A stretch of DNA of 27,309 nucleotides. Source: Candidatus Aciduliprofundum sp. (GTDB lineage Archaea; Thermoplasmatota; Thermoplasmata; Thermoplasmatales; Aciduliprofundaceae). This document shows, piece after piece, positions 1 through 7,566 of the stretch. The DNA lies in assembly GCA_015523135.1 (NCBI GenBank), contig WAKY01000009.1, forward strand, positions 1-27,309. Direction: 5' to 3'. The notes under the pieces were generated by a model. That model saw nothing but the letters and a program-made list of their open reading frames with translations, ran no database searches and was not told where the DNA came from. Every line of letters starts with the position of its first letter. Positions within the stretch are counted from its first letter, which is position 1. The translations under genes and the position numbers were made by a program.

Positions 1-1
1 A

Positions 2-1543
2 AGCATTGATCCCTTTGATGATGATAATCCCCTAGTTTTCACTGTGGGGCCATTAACTGGCGTAGCCCCAATGTCCGGAAGGCATAGCGTTGTATCAAAA
101 TCCCCACTCACGGGCACAATATTGGATTCTAACTCAGGTGGCTTTTGGGGAAAGGAGTTGCATTACGCTGGCTACGATGCTCTCATAGTAAATGGAAGGG
201 CTGAAGAGCCAATTTACATAAGAATAAGAGATGATGAAGTGGAATTTGAGAGCGCTAAAGAGCTATGGGGCTTAGAGGTAAAACCTACAACAGAAAAATT
301 GAAGAAGTATGGAAGTGTCGCGACTATAGGTCCAGCTGGAGAGAGAGGTGTGCTCTATGCAGGTATAATGAACGATTACACGCATACTGCTGGGAGAGGA
401 GGTTTAGGTGCAATAATGGGAAAGAAGAATCTAAAAGCAATAGTTGTCAAGGGCTCAAAAAAGCCAAAGGTGGCAAATGTGGAGAAGTACAAAGAAGCAA
501 TGATGGATATGGTAAAATTGATAGAAGCATCGCCACCAATAAATAAAGGCCTGCGGGTATTCGGCACTGCAATGCTCTACGATATTGTGAATTACCTTGA
601 TGTTATGCCAACGAACAATTTCAACGATGTTCATTTTGAAGGTGGAAATTTATCCGGCGATTACATTTTGAAAAATTACAATATAGAGAGCCATGGATGC
701 TGGGGCTGTCCAATTAATTGCAAGAAGAAGGATAAAGATAGGGACATAGAATTGCCAGAATACGAGACTATATGGGCATTTGGGCCCAATATTGAAAATG
801 GAGATTACGAGAGAGTTGTGCAGGCAAATTTAAAATGCAATAATATTGGAATGGATACAATAACTGCAGGTGCGACCATAGCACTCTATAGAGAGCTTAC
901 AGGCAAGGATGTGCTTGATGAAATTGAAAGAATTCCCGAGGATGAAGAACTATCCAAAGGCTCAAGAATTCTTGCTAAAAAATATAATGCGGAAGACAAG
1001 AGCACTGATATAAAGGGATTAGAGCTTCCCGGTTATGATCCCCGCGGCCTATACGGACAAGCATTGAGCTACGCTACGAGCAATCGCGGTGGATGCCATC
1101 TCCGTGCCTACATGGTTGCTCCAGAAATAATCGGAAAGCCAAAGCTCATACATCGCTTGAGCCCGGAGGGGAAAGCAGGACTTGTTGTAATATTCCAAAA
1201 TTTAAATGCGGCCATAGATTCCCTCATTCTCTGCAAATTCACAGGCTTTGCTATGACTGAGGTAGAGTATTCAAAGTTGCTATCCTCTGTGACAGGGGTG
1301 CATTACAAGAGCGAAGATATTCTTCGTGTTGGAGATAGAATTTACAATTTGGAGAGATTATTCAATGTGAAAAACGGAATTGATGGAAAATACGATACTC
1401 TCCCACCAAAGATATTTGAGGGCAAGAATGCATTGGATAGGAAAATATTTGAAGATATACTTCAAGAGTACTATGAATTTAGAGATTGGGTTAATGGAGT
1501 GCCAAAGGAAGAAAAACTGCGGAAATTGGGCATAATTTCCTGA
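2..1543 (+). CDS. aor: Aldehyde ferredoxin oxidoreductase, 5'-truncated by window edge
   Basis: The frame is open from base 2, so the N-terminus lies outside the window; the GTG at 44 is an internal Val in a conserved stretch (FTVGPLTG) and not the start. About 513 residues are visible, against roughly 600 for the family. The four cysteines expected for the 4Fe-4S cluster are present: a CxxCxxxC set with codons at 698, 707 and 719, and a distal Cys codon at 1232 in ILCKFTG. The motif NRGGCHLRA near 1080-1105 is typical of the C-terminal domain. These tungsten-pterin enzymes oxidise aldehydes to acids and reduce ferredoxin; in peptide-fermenting archaea they handle aldehydes derived from 2-keto acids. 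Family membership is clear. The exact substrate class (AOR, FOR, GOR or another paralog) cannot be told from the sequence. Confidence 0.93.
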   Translation, partial: SIDPFDDDNPLVFTVGPLTGVAPMSGRHSVVSKSPLTGTILDSNSGGFWGKELHYAGYDALIVNGRAEEPIYIRIRDDEVEFESAKELWGLEVKPTTEKLKKYGSVATIGPAGERGVLYAGIMNDYTHTAGRGGLGAIMGKKNLKAIVVKGSKKPKVANVEKYKEAMMDMVKLIEASPPINKGLRVFGTAMLYDIVNYLDVMPTNNFNDVHFEGGNLSGDYILKNYNIESHGCWGCPINCKKKDKDRDIELPEYETIWAFGPNIENGDYERVVQANLKCNNIGMDTITAGATIALYRELTGKDVLDEIERIPEDEELSKGSRILAKKYNAEDKSTDIKGLELPGYDPRGLYGQALSYATSNRGGCHLRAYMVAPEIIGKPKLIHRLSPEGKAGLVVIFQNLNAAIDSLILCKFTGFAMTEVEYSKLLSSVTGVHYKSEDILRVGDRIYNLERLFNVKNGIDGKYDTLPPKIFEGKNALDRKIFEDILQEYYEFRDWVNGVPKEEKLRKLGIIS

Positions 1544-1550
1544 TTCCAAA

Positions 1551-1563
1551 AATTTTTTTATTA
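1551..1563 (+). promoter_or_regulatory. T-rich tract between aor and recJ-like gene
   Basis: A run of seven T (1553-1559) follows the aor stop. It could be a U-tract terminator for aor, a TATA-like element for the next gene, or both. Its centre lies about 26 nt before an in-frame GTG at 1582. That spacing would suit a leaderless start there, rather than at the GTG at 1564, which is too close to this box. Confidence 0.35.
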
Positions 1564-3015
1564 GTGTCCCATGCCAAATTCGTGGAAGCTTTTTTGAAGA
1601 GAGCTAGGGAGATTGCATTGAAAATAGAAGAGGCGGATAAGATAGTTATTGTAAGCCACATAGATGCGGATGGCATAACTTCTGGTAGCATAGCGGCAAG
1701 AGCATTGCAAAGATTGAACAAAGATTTTCGCATAGATTTTGTAAAGCAGCTTGATGAGAAAAAAATTGAAGAGCTAAAAGATGAGAATCCAGATTTAGTT
1801 TGGTTCACGGACCTTGGAAGCGGCATGGTTCATCTAATGTACGGGCTTAATGCAGTTATAACTGACCATCATGTGCCAAGTAGCTTGAATGTAATTGTGC
1901 CAAAGGAAGCCAGAAAAAATCTAACTTCATTTTTTGAAGAATTATCAAAAAGTGATGTTTTGCAGCTCAATCCCCACATATTCAATAGAAATGGAGCTGT
2001 GGATATAAGTGGAGCTGGCACAACATACTTAGTAGCAAGGGAGTTAGATAGGAGAAATGTGGATTTAAGCCCCCTTGCAATTGTTGGAGCAATTGGGGAT
2101 ATGCAAGATGCTGAAAATTTGAGGCTTACGGGTACAAACAGGGTGATTTTGAAAGAGGCAAAAGAGCACAATTATGTGGATTTCTTCCTAGATGCAAGGT
2201 TCTTTGGAAGGGAAACTAAGCCAATTCACAAGATGCTTCAATTCTCTACAGACCCTTTGCTTCCAACTCTAACAGGGGATGAGAAAAGATGCATAGCATT
2301 TCTAAAAGATTTGGGAATACCTTTAAAGAGGGAGAGATGGAGAAGATGGATTGACCTGACAAATGAGGAAAAGAAGCTCATACTATCTGAGCTTGTGAAG
2401 CTTATCTTGAGAATGGGTTATGGCCACGAGATGGCTAAAAGATTGATAGGCGAGGTTTATATTTTGAAGAATGAGGAGAGGGGCACTCCATTGCGGGATG
2501 CCAAAGAATTCGCCACATTGCTAAATGCTTGTGGGAGATACAACAAGGCATTCATAGGTTATCAGGTGTGCTTGGGAGATAGAGATGAGTACTACAAGAA
2601 GGCATTAAATATGTTAAATCACCATAGAAGAAACTTGGTTGAGGGTGTGAATTTTGTAAAGGAAATAGGTATTGTGAAGAGAGAATTTTTGCAATACTTC
2701 CACGCAGGTGAGAATATAAACGAGAATATAGTTGGAATAGTTGCCTCAATGGTTCTCACAGAAGAGGGAAATAGAGAATTGCCCATAATTGCTTTTGCAA
2801 ACAGCGAGGATGGAAATATCAAGGTCTCTGCTAGAGCTCCAAGAGCATTAGTGGATAGGGGATTGAACCTCTCAATAATAATGCGTGAAGCTTCCGCCGA
2901 AGTGGGTGGTTATGGTGGAGGCCACAATATAGCAGCAGGTGCCTCTATACCCAAGGGAAAAGAGGATGAGTTCTTAGATATCGTGGAAAATATGATAAAA
3001 AAGCAGATTGAATGA
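1564..3015 (+). CDS. DHH-family RecJ-like single-strand exonuclease (archaeal GAN type)
   Basis: The 483-residue protein has the DHH phosphoesterase motifs in order: SHIDADG at residues 31-37, TDLGSG at 82-87, DHH at 101-103 and GDMQD near 178-182. The DHHA1 domain follows, with the glycine-rich GGYGGGHNIAAG near 447-458. Length and order match archaeal RecJ-like nucleases such as Thermococcus GAN, a 5'-3' exonuclease that associates with GINS in the replisome. A replication or repair role here is inferred from the family. The GTG at 1564 gives MSHAKF, but the in-frame GTG at 1582 is an equally plausible start, since a T-rich box lies about 26 nt before it. The gene stands alone between aor and the aIF2 beta promoter. 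A second, smaller DHH protein lies at 6094-6948. Confidence 0.9.
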   Translation: MSHAKFVEAFLKRAREIALKIEEADKIVIVSHIDADGITSGSIAARALQRLNKDFRIDFVKQLDEKKIEELKDENPDLVWFTDLGSGMVHLMYGLNAVITDHHVPSSLNVIVPKEARKNLTSFFEELSKSDVLQLNPHIFNRNGAVDISGAGTTYLVARELDRRNVDLSPLAIVGAIGDMQDAENLRLTGTNRVILKEAKEHNYVDFFLDARFFGRETKPIHKMLQFSTDPLLPTLTGDEKRCIAFLKDLGIPLKRERWRRWIDLTNEEKKLILSELVKLILRMGYGHEMAKRLIGEVYILKNEERGTPLRDAKEFATLLNACGRYNKAFIGYQVCLGDRDEYYKKALNMLNHHRRNLVEGVNFVKEIGIVKREFLQYFHAGENINENIVGIVASMVLTEEGNRELPIIAFANSEDGNIKVSARAPRALVDRGLNLSIIMREASAEVGGYGGGHNIAAGASIPKGKEDEFLDIVENMIKKQIE

Positions 3016-3023
3016 TGCAAAGT

Positions 3024-3060
3024 TTTTTAAATATAAACTTATTTGGGCACTAAGGTGGAA
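3024..3060 (+). promoter_or_regulatory. Promoter and ribosome site of the aIF2 beta operon
   Basis: A TATA-like box (TTTAAATATAAA, about 3026-3037) is followed by a purine-rich AAGGTGG at 3052-3058. The ATG comes at 3063, so there is a Shine-Dalgarno-like site about 4-5 nt before the start. This is the only promoter-like element visible for the three overlapping genes from 3063 to 4688. Confidence 0.55.
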
Positions 3061-3062
3061 CT

Positions 3063-3680
3063 ATGACAGATATGTACGATTACGATTCTCTGCTCGCCCG
3101 TGTTCGTGAAGCATTGCCTGAGGAGATTAAGAACAGGGAAAGGTTTGAAGTGCCAAAGGCAGAAATAATTTATGAAGGAAAAAACACAATAATCAAGAAT
3201 TTTATGGATATCGTTAAGAAAATAAATAGGGACCCTATGCATGTTTACAAGTACCTTATGAGAGAACTTGGAACTGCCGGAAACATACAAGGAGATAGAT
3301 TGATTTTAAAAGGCCGTGTTTCCCAATCTTTGATCCAGAGTAGGATTGATAGCTATGTAAAGACCTATGTAATATGTTATGAATGTGGCTCTCCAGACAC
3401 AGAGCTTAGGAAAGAAGGGAGGGTGGAAATTCTTGTATGCAAAGCTTGTGGTGCAATAAGGCCTGTCCACGGCAAGGTGGCCGTTAAATTCAGCGTATCT
3501 AAGCTTGAAGAAGGAGAGGTTTACAACGTTGAAATTACAGATTTGAGCAGAGATGGAGATGGTATAGCAAAATATGGTGACTATACAATCTATGTTCCTG
3601 GGGCAAGGAAAGGAGAAAAGGTAAAAGTTAAAATCGTAAAAATAAAGAAAAATATTGCATTTGGGAGGATAGTCAGCTGA
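3063..3680 (+). CDS. eif2b: Translation initiation factor aIF2 subunit beta with C-terminal TRAM domain
   Basis: The 205-residue protein starts with the aIF2 beta core (helix and alpha-beta domain, about residues 20-100). The C2-C2 zinc ribbon follows, with Cys105, 108, 126 and 129 (CYECG and CKACG). Beyond the usual end of roughly 140 residues, residues 146-205 form a TRAM domain with the pattern GEVYNVEITDLSRDGDGIAK, a predicted RNA-binding OB fold. aIF2 beta is part of the heterotrimer that brings initiator Met-tRNA to the small subunit. The TRAM fusion is, from memory, known in some euryarchaea including Thermoplasmata. The stop overlaps the next start by one base (TGATG), implying translational coupling to the PIN gene. 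Confidence 0.95.
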   Translation: MTDMYDYDSLLARVREALPEEIKNRERFEVPKAEIIYEGKNTIIKNFMDIVKKINRDPMHVYKYLMRELGTAGNIQGDRLILKGRVSQSLIQSRIDSYVKTYVICYECGSPDTELRKEGRVEILVCKACGAIRPVHGKVAVKFSVSKLEEGEVYNVEITDLSRDGDGIAKYGDYTIYVPGARKGEKVKVKIVKIKKNIAFGRIVS

Positions 3681-4036
3681 TGAATGTGGTGCTAGATGCA
3701 AATGCCCTTATGATGCCATTTGAATACCATTTAAATCTAGATTTAGAAATTAAAAAGATACTAGGGGATGTGCATATTTTTGTACCTTCCTGCATACTAG
3801 GAGAATTGGAGAGATTATCAAGGAGGAGATGGGAAGCAAAGGCAGCATTGCAGCTTGCAGAGAAGTATGATATTATAAATGTAGAAAAACTAGGTGATAA
3901 AGGAGTTTTAGAAGCTGCAAAAAAACTAAATGCTTATGTTGTGACAAATGATAGGGCATTGGTAAAGATTTTAAAAAAGGAAGGATTAAAAGTTTTATCC
4001 ATGAAACAAAATCGTCTGGTGATTGAAAATGATTAA
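3680..4036 (+). CDS. PIN-domain protein (Fcf1/VapC-like predicted RNase)
   Basis: This compact 118-residue PIN domain starts MNVVLDANAL. Acidic residues are placed as expected for the metal site: Asp6, Glu42 in GELERL, probably Asp73, and Asp91 in VTNDRAL. Archaeal PIN proteins of this type often sit beside translation genes and resemble eukaryotic Fcf1/Utp24, a rRNA-processing nuclease. The position directly behind aIF2 beta, with a one-base overlap, favours a housekeeping RNA-processing role over a toxin; no antitoxin-like partner is adjacent. The downstream gene starts inside its last codons. Enzymatic function is inferred. Confidence 0.85.
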   Translation: MNVVLDANALMMPFEYHLNLDLEIKKILGDVHIFVPSCILGELERLSRRRWEAKAALQLAEKYDIINVEKLGDKGVLEAAKKLNAYVVTNDRALVKILKKEGLKVLSMKQNRLVIEND

Positions 4037-4688
4037 CCCAAAGATAATAAGTGCGCTTAAGCAAATTGCACTGTATGGTGGAAATAAAGAATTTGTAGAG
4101 GTATCAACATCAAATTTCGGAAAGGATTTAGGGATAAGCCAGCAGAGTGCTTCAAGGAGAATTAGAGAATTGGAAAATGAGGGTTTTGTAGAGATAAGAA
4201 GATTTGGAAAGAAGATCTGGGCTAGAGTTACAAAGAAGGGTATGGATTTGTTAAAGAAGGAAGCCATGGATTACAGAAGAATTTTTGAAATTGCTGAGAA
4301 GATTGAGATAACTGGTGAGGTTATAAGCGGTTTGGGTGAGGGAAAGTACTACATAATGAAGGATGGGTATTTCAACCAGATAAAAGAAAAACTGTTTTTT
4401 GAACCGTATCCTGGAACTTTGAATGTTAGAGTTTATGCAAGAGACATTGAAAAAGTAGATGTGTTACGTAATCTTCCCGGAATATTGATAAAGGGATTCG
4501 TCTCAGAAGGGAGAACTTTTGGAAATGTGAAGGCATTTCTTTGCACGATAAACGGTAAGGATGCAGCAGTTATAATGCCCGAAAGGAGTCATTATACAGA
4601 TGTTGTAGAGATAATCGCTGATAAAAGTTTGAGGAAGGAGTTGAATTTGGAGGATGGCTCCATAGTGGATATTGTTATCTTTCCCTAA
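4029..4688 (+). CDS. rbkR: CTP-dependent riboflavin kinase with N-terminal winged-helix domain (RbkR-like)
   Basis: I choose the ATG at 4029 (MINPKIISAL, 219 residues) over the TTG two codons upstream. Residues 1-80 form a winged helix with recognition-helix pattern SQQSASRRIRELE. Residues 95-219 are the archaeal riboflavin kinase fold, with GLGEGKYY at 101-108, PYPGTLNVR at 127-135 and a C-terminal SHYTDVVEI. The family makes FMN from riboflavin using CTP. The two-domain form has been described as RbkR, which also represses riboflavin genes. The gene overlaps the PIN gene by 8 nt, and its stop overlaps the convergent pyrI stop by 4 nt. No riboflavin synthesis gene is in the window, so its regulatory targets are not visible here. 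Confidence 0.92.
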   Translation: MINPKIISALKQIALYGGNKEFVEVSTSNFGKDLGISQQSASRRIRELENEGFVEIRRFGKKIWARVTKKGMDLLKKEAMDYRRIFEIAEKIEITGEVISGLGEGKYYIMKDGYFNQIKEKLFFEPYPGTLNVRVYARDIEKVDVLRNLPGILIKGFVSEGRTFGNVKAFLCTINGKDAAVIMPERSHYTDVVEIIADKSLRKELNLEDGSIVDIVIFP

Positions 4689-5152
4689 AGTATGTTTTCG
4701 ATTATGTCTTCAACACCCATCTCTCTCTCACAGTACTTGCATTTTATTATTACCGGATTCTTTGATACCACTTTAAATTCTGGTACAACAGGTTCTCTCT
4801 GATTAGTTATGCATCTTGGATTCATGCATCTAACAATTCCAACAATCTCATCGGGCAATTCAACTTTGTGTTTATTAACCACTTTATAATTCTCAATCAC
4901 ATTGACAGTTGCAGTTGGAGCAATCAACGCGATTTTATCGATTTCCCTCTCCTCTAAAAATCTATCCTCAATCTTGACAACATCTTTGCATCCCATTCTA
5001 CTCTTCACATGCATTACCAAGCTTACCGTGGAGCCAATGTCCCCATTTATATTTAGAATCTTCAGAACTTTCAAAGCCATACCGCATGGAATATGGTCTA
5101 TTACTATTCCGTTCTTTATTTTTTGAACCTTAAGCGTTTGCTCTTCCATCAT
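4685..5152 (-). CDS. pyrI: Aspartate carbamoyltransferase regulatory subunit
   Basis: The 155-residue protein has an N-terminal nucleotide-binding ferredoxin-like domain and a C-terminal zinc domain. Cys109, Cys114, Cys138 and Cys141 fall at the same numbers as in the E. coli protein. It docks onto PyrB trimers and makes ATCase respond allosterically to nucleotides. The start is fixed by context: its ATG overlaps the pyrB stop as ATGA (5149-5152), implying translational coupling. A second in-frame ATG follows immediately. At the 3' end its stop overlaps the rbkR stop on the other strand. Confidence 0.96.
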   Translation of the reverse strand: MMEEQTLKVQKIKNGIVIDHIPCGMALKVLKILNINGDIGSTVSLVMHVKSRMGCKDVVKIEDRFLEEREIDKIALIAPTATVNVIENYKVVNKHKVELPDEIVGIVRCMNPRCITNQREPVVPEFKVVSKNPVIIKCKYCEREMGVEDIIENIL

Positions 5153-6072
5153 ACTACCCCCAAAACAAGAGCCAATAATGCCATTCTAACAGGCACCCCA
5201 TTAAAGGCCTGCTGGAAATACCTTGCATGCTTAGTGTAATCCACATCTGACTCTATTTCATCCACTCTAGGCAATGGGTGCATAACTATGGCTCTATCTT
5301 TAGCTTTTTTCAATAATTCTGGAGTTATTCTGTAAGAACCAGCTACTTTCTTGTATTCCGTAGGATCTGGGAACCTCTCCTTTTGTATGCGAGTAACATA
5401 AAGAACATCCACATCCTCAATAACATCTTCTATTTTATCCGTCTCCATTGGCTTTTCTTTTAACTCTCTTATGATGTGAGAGGGCATTCTTAGTAGCTCT
5501 GGAGACACAAGATATATATTTGCTCCAAGATAACTCAAAGCATAAGCTAAGGAATGAACAGTACGCCCATACTTCAAGTCTCCTATCAAAGCCACATTTA
5601 GTCCTTCAATTTCCCCAAATTCTTGATGGATGGTGAATAAGTCAAGGAGAGTTTGCGTGGGATGTTGCCCTGCACCATCTCCCGCATTTATGACTGGATT
5701 TTTAGCGAATTCGGCTGCCAATCTTGCGGAACCTTCGTATGGATGCCTTATCACAATAACATCACTGTAAGAATCCATGACTCTTACCGTGTCAGCTAAG
5801 GTCTCTCCTTTGGAAATAGATGTGGCGGAAGGATTGCTAAATCCTATAACAGAGCCACCTAAACGATTCATTGCAGACTCAAATGATAATCTTGTCCTTG
5901 TGGATGGTTCAAAGAATAGCGTGGCTAAGATTTTTCCCTCTAAAAGATTATTTTTTCTCTCACCCTTTGCAATAGGAATCATCTCTCTTGCCACTTCAAA
6001 AATTATGTCCATTTCCTCCTTGGAGAGCTCCTTTATTGAGACAATATCTCTACCTTTGAACATTAATTCCAT
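5149..6072 (-). CDS. pyrB: Aspartate carbamoyltransferase catalytic subunit
   Basis: The 307-residue protein carries all ATCase hallmarks: the carbamoyl phosphate loop STRTR at 57-61, Lys88 in SKGET, HPTQ at 137-140, GDLKYGR at 164-170 and a late HPLPR. It catalyses carbamoyl phosphate plus aspartate to N-carbamoyl-aspartate, the committed step of de novo pyrimidine synthesis. It is followed by pyrI with a 4-nt ATGA overlap. An AT-rich box at 6084-6094 may be its own promoter. The box is closer than usual to the ATG at 6072 but well spaced for the in-frame ATG at 6063 (Met4), so the true start could be either. Confidence 0.97.
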   Translation of the reverse strand: MELMFKGRDIVSIKELSKEEMDIIFEVAREMIPIAKGERKNNLLEGKILATLFFEPSTRTRLSFESAMNRLGGSVIGFSNPSATSISKGETLADTVRVMDSYSDVIVIRHPYEGSARLAAEFAKNPVINAGDGAGQHPTQTLLDLFTIHQEFGEIEGLNVALIGDLKYGRTVHSLAYALSYLGANIYLVSPELLRMPSHIIRELKEKPMETDKIEDVIEDVDVLYVTRIQKERFPDPTEYKKVAGSYRITPELLKKAKDRAIVMHPLPRVDEIESDVDYTKHARYFQQAFNGVPVRMALLALVLGVV

Positions 6073-6093
6073 ATAGGTAAGTGATATTTAAAA

Positions 6094-6948
6094 TTACCCT
6101 TCAAGATACTTGGCAGATATGATTAGAGCTGCATTGAGAATTGCTTCTAACTCTCCTATACAACTCATCCCTGCAGCATTCTTGTGTCCTCCATATTTGC
6201 AAGAGAAATCTTGGGATAATTCTCTAAAAATATCAAGAAGGTTTGCCTCCTTACTTCTTCCTATAACCCTGATTTCATTTTTTCTTGCAGAGCCTACAAA
6301 AACTATATCTGCAAAGGATATGAGCTCTGTGGCAACGATGCTTTCATTTGCACTTACTTTCGTAGCTGCAGCTATCTTGTTTCCATAGCTTCTATATATA
6401 ACTCTTTGAAATCCCTTTAGCACCGATATTCTCTCACTAAATGTTATGGACATATCCACCATGTTGCGAATTTCTGAGAATTCAATATCATATGTATTCA
6501 TAATCTCGTAAAAGATCTGTAATGTTCTCCTATTCGCATGCTTGAACCACAGAGTATCACTTATAATTCCAGCAAGAAGCAATAGGGCTGCAAGCCTAGA
6601 TGGTTTCTTTTTATGGATATCATAAACCATTTCAGCGCAAGAAGGATATGAGGAATCCACATATCTTTCCTTTGCATCAATGTTATTGCTCTCATGATGG
6701 TCATATACCACATCAATTTTTAAATTTGAGAATTTTCCAAGCTGCTCTCTGCTTGCAGTATCCACAGTTATGACTTCATTGTAATCAAAATCTATGTTAT
6801 CTCGCACATCTAAATTTTCCTTGCGAACAATATTCTTAACATATTTGTCCAACCCATCTGAGACTATGACTACATCACCGAATATCTCAGATAGGTAATA
6901 AGCAGAAGAAAAAGCGTCAATATCCGCATTCTTGTGCATTAAAATCAT
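6094..6948 (-). CDS. DHH-family phosphoesterase (NrnA/RecJ2-like)
   Basis: The 284-residue protein has the short-form DHH layout. Motif I is HKNADIDAF at residues 5-13, VDTAS follows at 62-66, DHH is at 83-85 and Asp131 lies in GIISDT. A DHHA1 glycine motif GGHKNAAGM sits near the C-terminus. At this size the family includes nanoRNases and archaeal 3'-5' exonucleases; the substrate cannot be read from the sequence. Its ATG overlaps the prefoldin beta stop (ATGA, 6945-6948). From memory, the pcc1-prefoldin beta-DHH order recurs in other archaea, which supports a housekeeping RNA or nucleotide role. It is distinct from the 483-residue RecJ-like protein at 1564. Confidence 0.88.
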   Translation of the reverse strand: MILMHKNADIDAFSSAYYLSEIFGDVVIVSDGLDKYVKNIVRKENLDVRDNIDFDYNEVITVDTASREQLGKFSNLKIDVVYDHHESNNIDAKERYVDSSYPSCAEMVYDIHKKKPSRLAALLLLAGIISDTLWFKHANRRTLQIFYEIMNTYDIEFSEIRNMVDMSITFSERISVLKGFQRVIYRSYGNKIAAATKVSANESIVATELISFADIVFVGSARKNEIRVIGRSKEANLLDIFRELSQDFSCKYGGHKNAAGMSCIGELEAILNAALIISAKYLEG

Positions 6949-7310
6949 CCTGATACGGCTCCGCCCCCATAGGCAGCAGCGAATTCTCTCTGTATCTCCT
7001 CATATTTCTTCTGCAATAACTCCTGTTGTCTCTGAACTGCTTTAATCCTAATCTCTAGCATATCTTTCTTCTCTTCTAACTCTTTTTTTACCTCATCCTT
7101 GCTCTTGGCCCTAACTAAAATGCTTCCAACATGCTTGTAAATTGGAGCATTCTCATCCACTTTATCCAATTCTTCTAAGCTCTTTTCAACCTCCTTCAGG
7201 CTTACTTCAAGTTGGTACCTCTGTGCAACTATAACCTCAAGCTCTCCCTGCAATTTTTGCGCCTGCTCAAGCTTCTCCTGTAGATGAGGGGTCAGATTCA
7301 ATTCTACCAT
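6945..7310 (-). CDS. pfdB: Prefoldin subunit beta
   Basis: From the ATG at 7310 (MVELNLTPHLQEKL) this is a 121-residue prefoldin beta. It has a long N-terminal helix, a beta-hairpin segment around YKHVGSILV, and a long C-terminal helix with heptad spacing. This is the two-helix coiled-coil form of the beta chain. Prefoldin binds unfolded proteins and passes them to the thermosome, which is encoded at 15835-17454. A TTG two codons further upstream is a less likely start. The start lies 44 nt inside the pcc1 gene in another frame, and the stop overlaps the next start as ATGA, so the three genes appear translationally coupled. Confidence 0.95.
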   Translation of the reverse strand: MVELNLTPHLQEKLEQAQKLQGELEVIVAQRYQLEVSLKEVEKSLEELDKVDENAPIYKHVGSILVRAKSKDEVKKELEEKKDMLEIRIKAVQRQQELLQKKYEEIQREFAAAYGGGAVSG

Positions 7311-7530
7311 TCTCAATCACCTCCATAACATCATACGCAAGCTCAATCCACCTCAAATATGAGTTTAAAGCTGCCCTCAAAGCATGGGAATCGTCTGCAT
7401 ATATAATTATCTCCAAATTCTCATTTGAAACTACATCAACCTTCGTTCTCGGTATCTCTCTTCCAGCTTCTACCTTCAAAGCTTTGTATATCTCCTCGCT
7501 ATTGGGCAGCTCTATGATTGCTCTTGGCAC
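7267..7530 (-). CDS. pcc1: KEOPS complex subunit Pcc1
   Basis: The 87-residue protein has the small Pcc1 fold, with the pattern DDSHALRAALNSYLRW and a long C-terminal helix. Pcc1 dimerises and scaffolds Kae1 in KEOPS, which makes the universal t6A modification of ANN-decoding tRNAs. The GTG at 7530 is the best start, since a TATA-like box sits about 25 nt upstream and no other usable start codon lies between. The last 13 or so residues (GRIESDPSSTGEA) form a polar tail encoded entirely in the overlap with pfdB. Confidence 0.9.
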   Translation of the reverse strand: MPRAIIELPNSEEIYKALKVEAGREIPRTKVDVVSNENLEIIIYADDSHALRAALNSYLRWIELAYDVMEVIENGRIESDPSSTGEA

Positions 7531-7549
7531 ATGGGTGTATTTGCTTTCG

Positions 7550-7560
7550 CTATAAATAAT
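7550..7560 (-). promoter_or_regulatory. TATA-like box of the pcc1 operon
   Basis: Read on the minus strand this is ATTATTTATAG, centred about 25 nt before the pcc1 GTG. It implies a leaderless transcript starting at or near the start codon. The box lies just after the idsA stop. Confidence 0.5.
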
Positions 7561-7566
7561 ATTGGC

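Noticed and set aside
2896..2945. Glycine-rich repeat-like DNA in the recJ-like gene
   Set aside because: It encodes the normal GGYGGGHNIAAG motif of the DHHA1 domain and is not a repeat element.
3680..4036. PIN gene as a VapC toxin
   Set aside because: No antitoxin-like ORF is adjacent, and the gene is embedded in a translation-related operon, so an Fcf1-like role is more likely.
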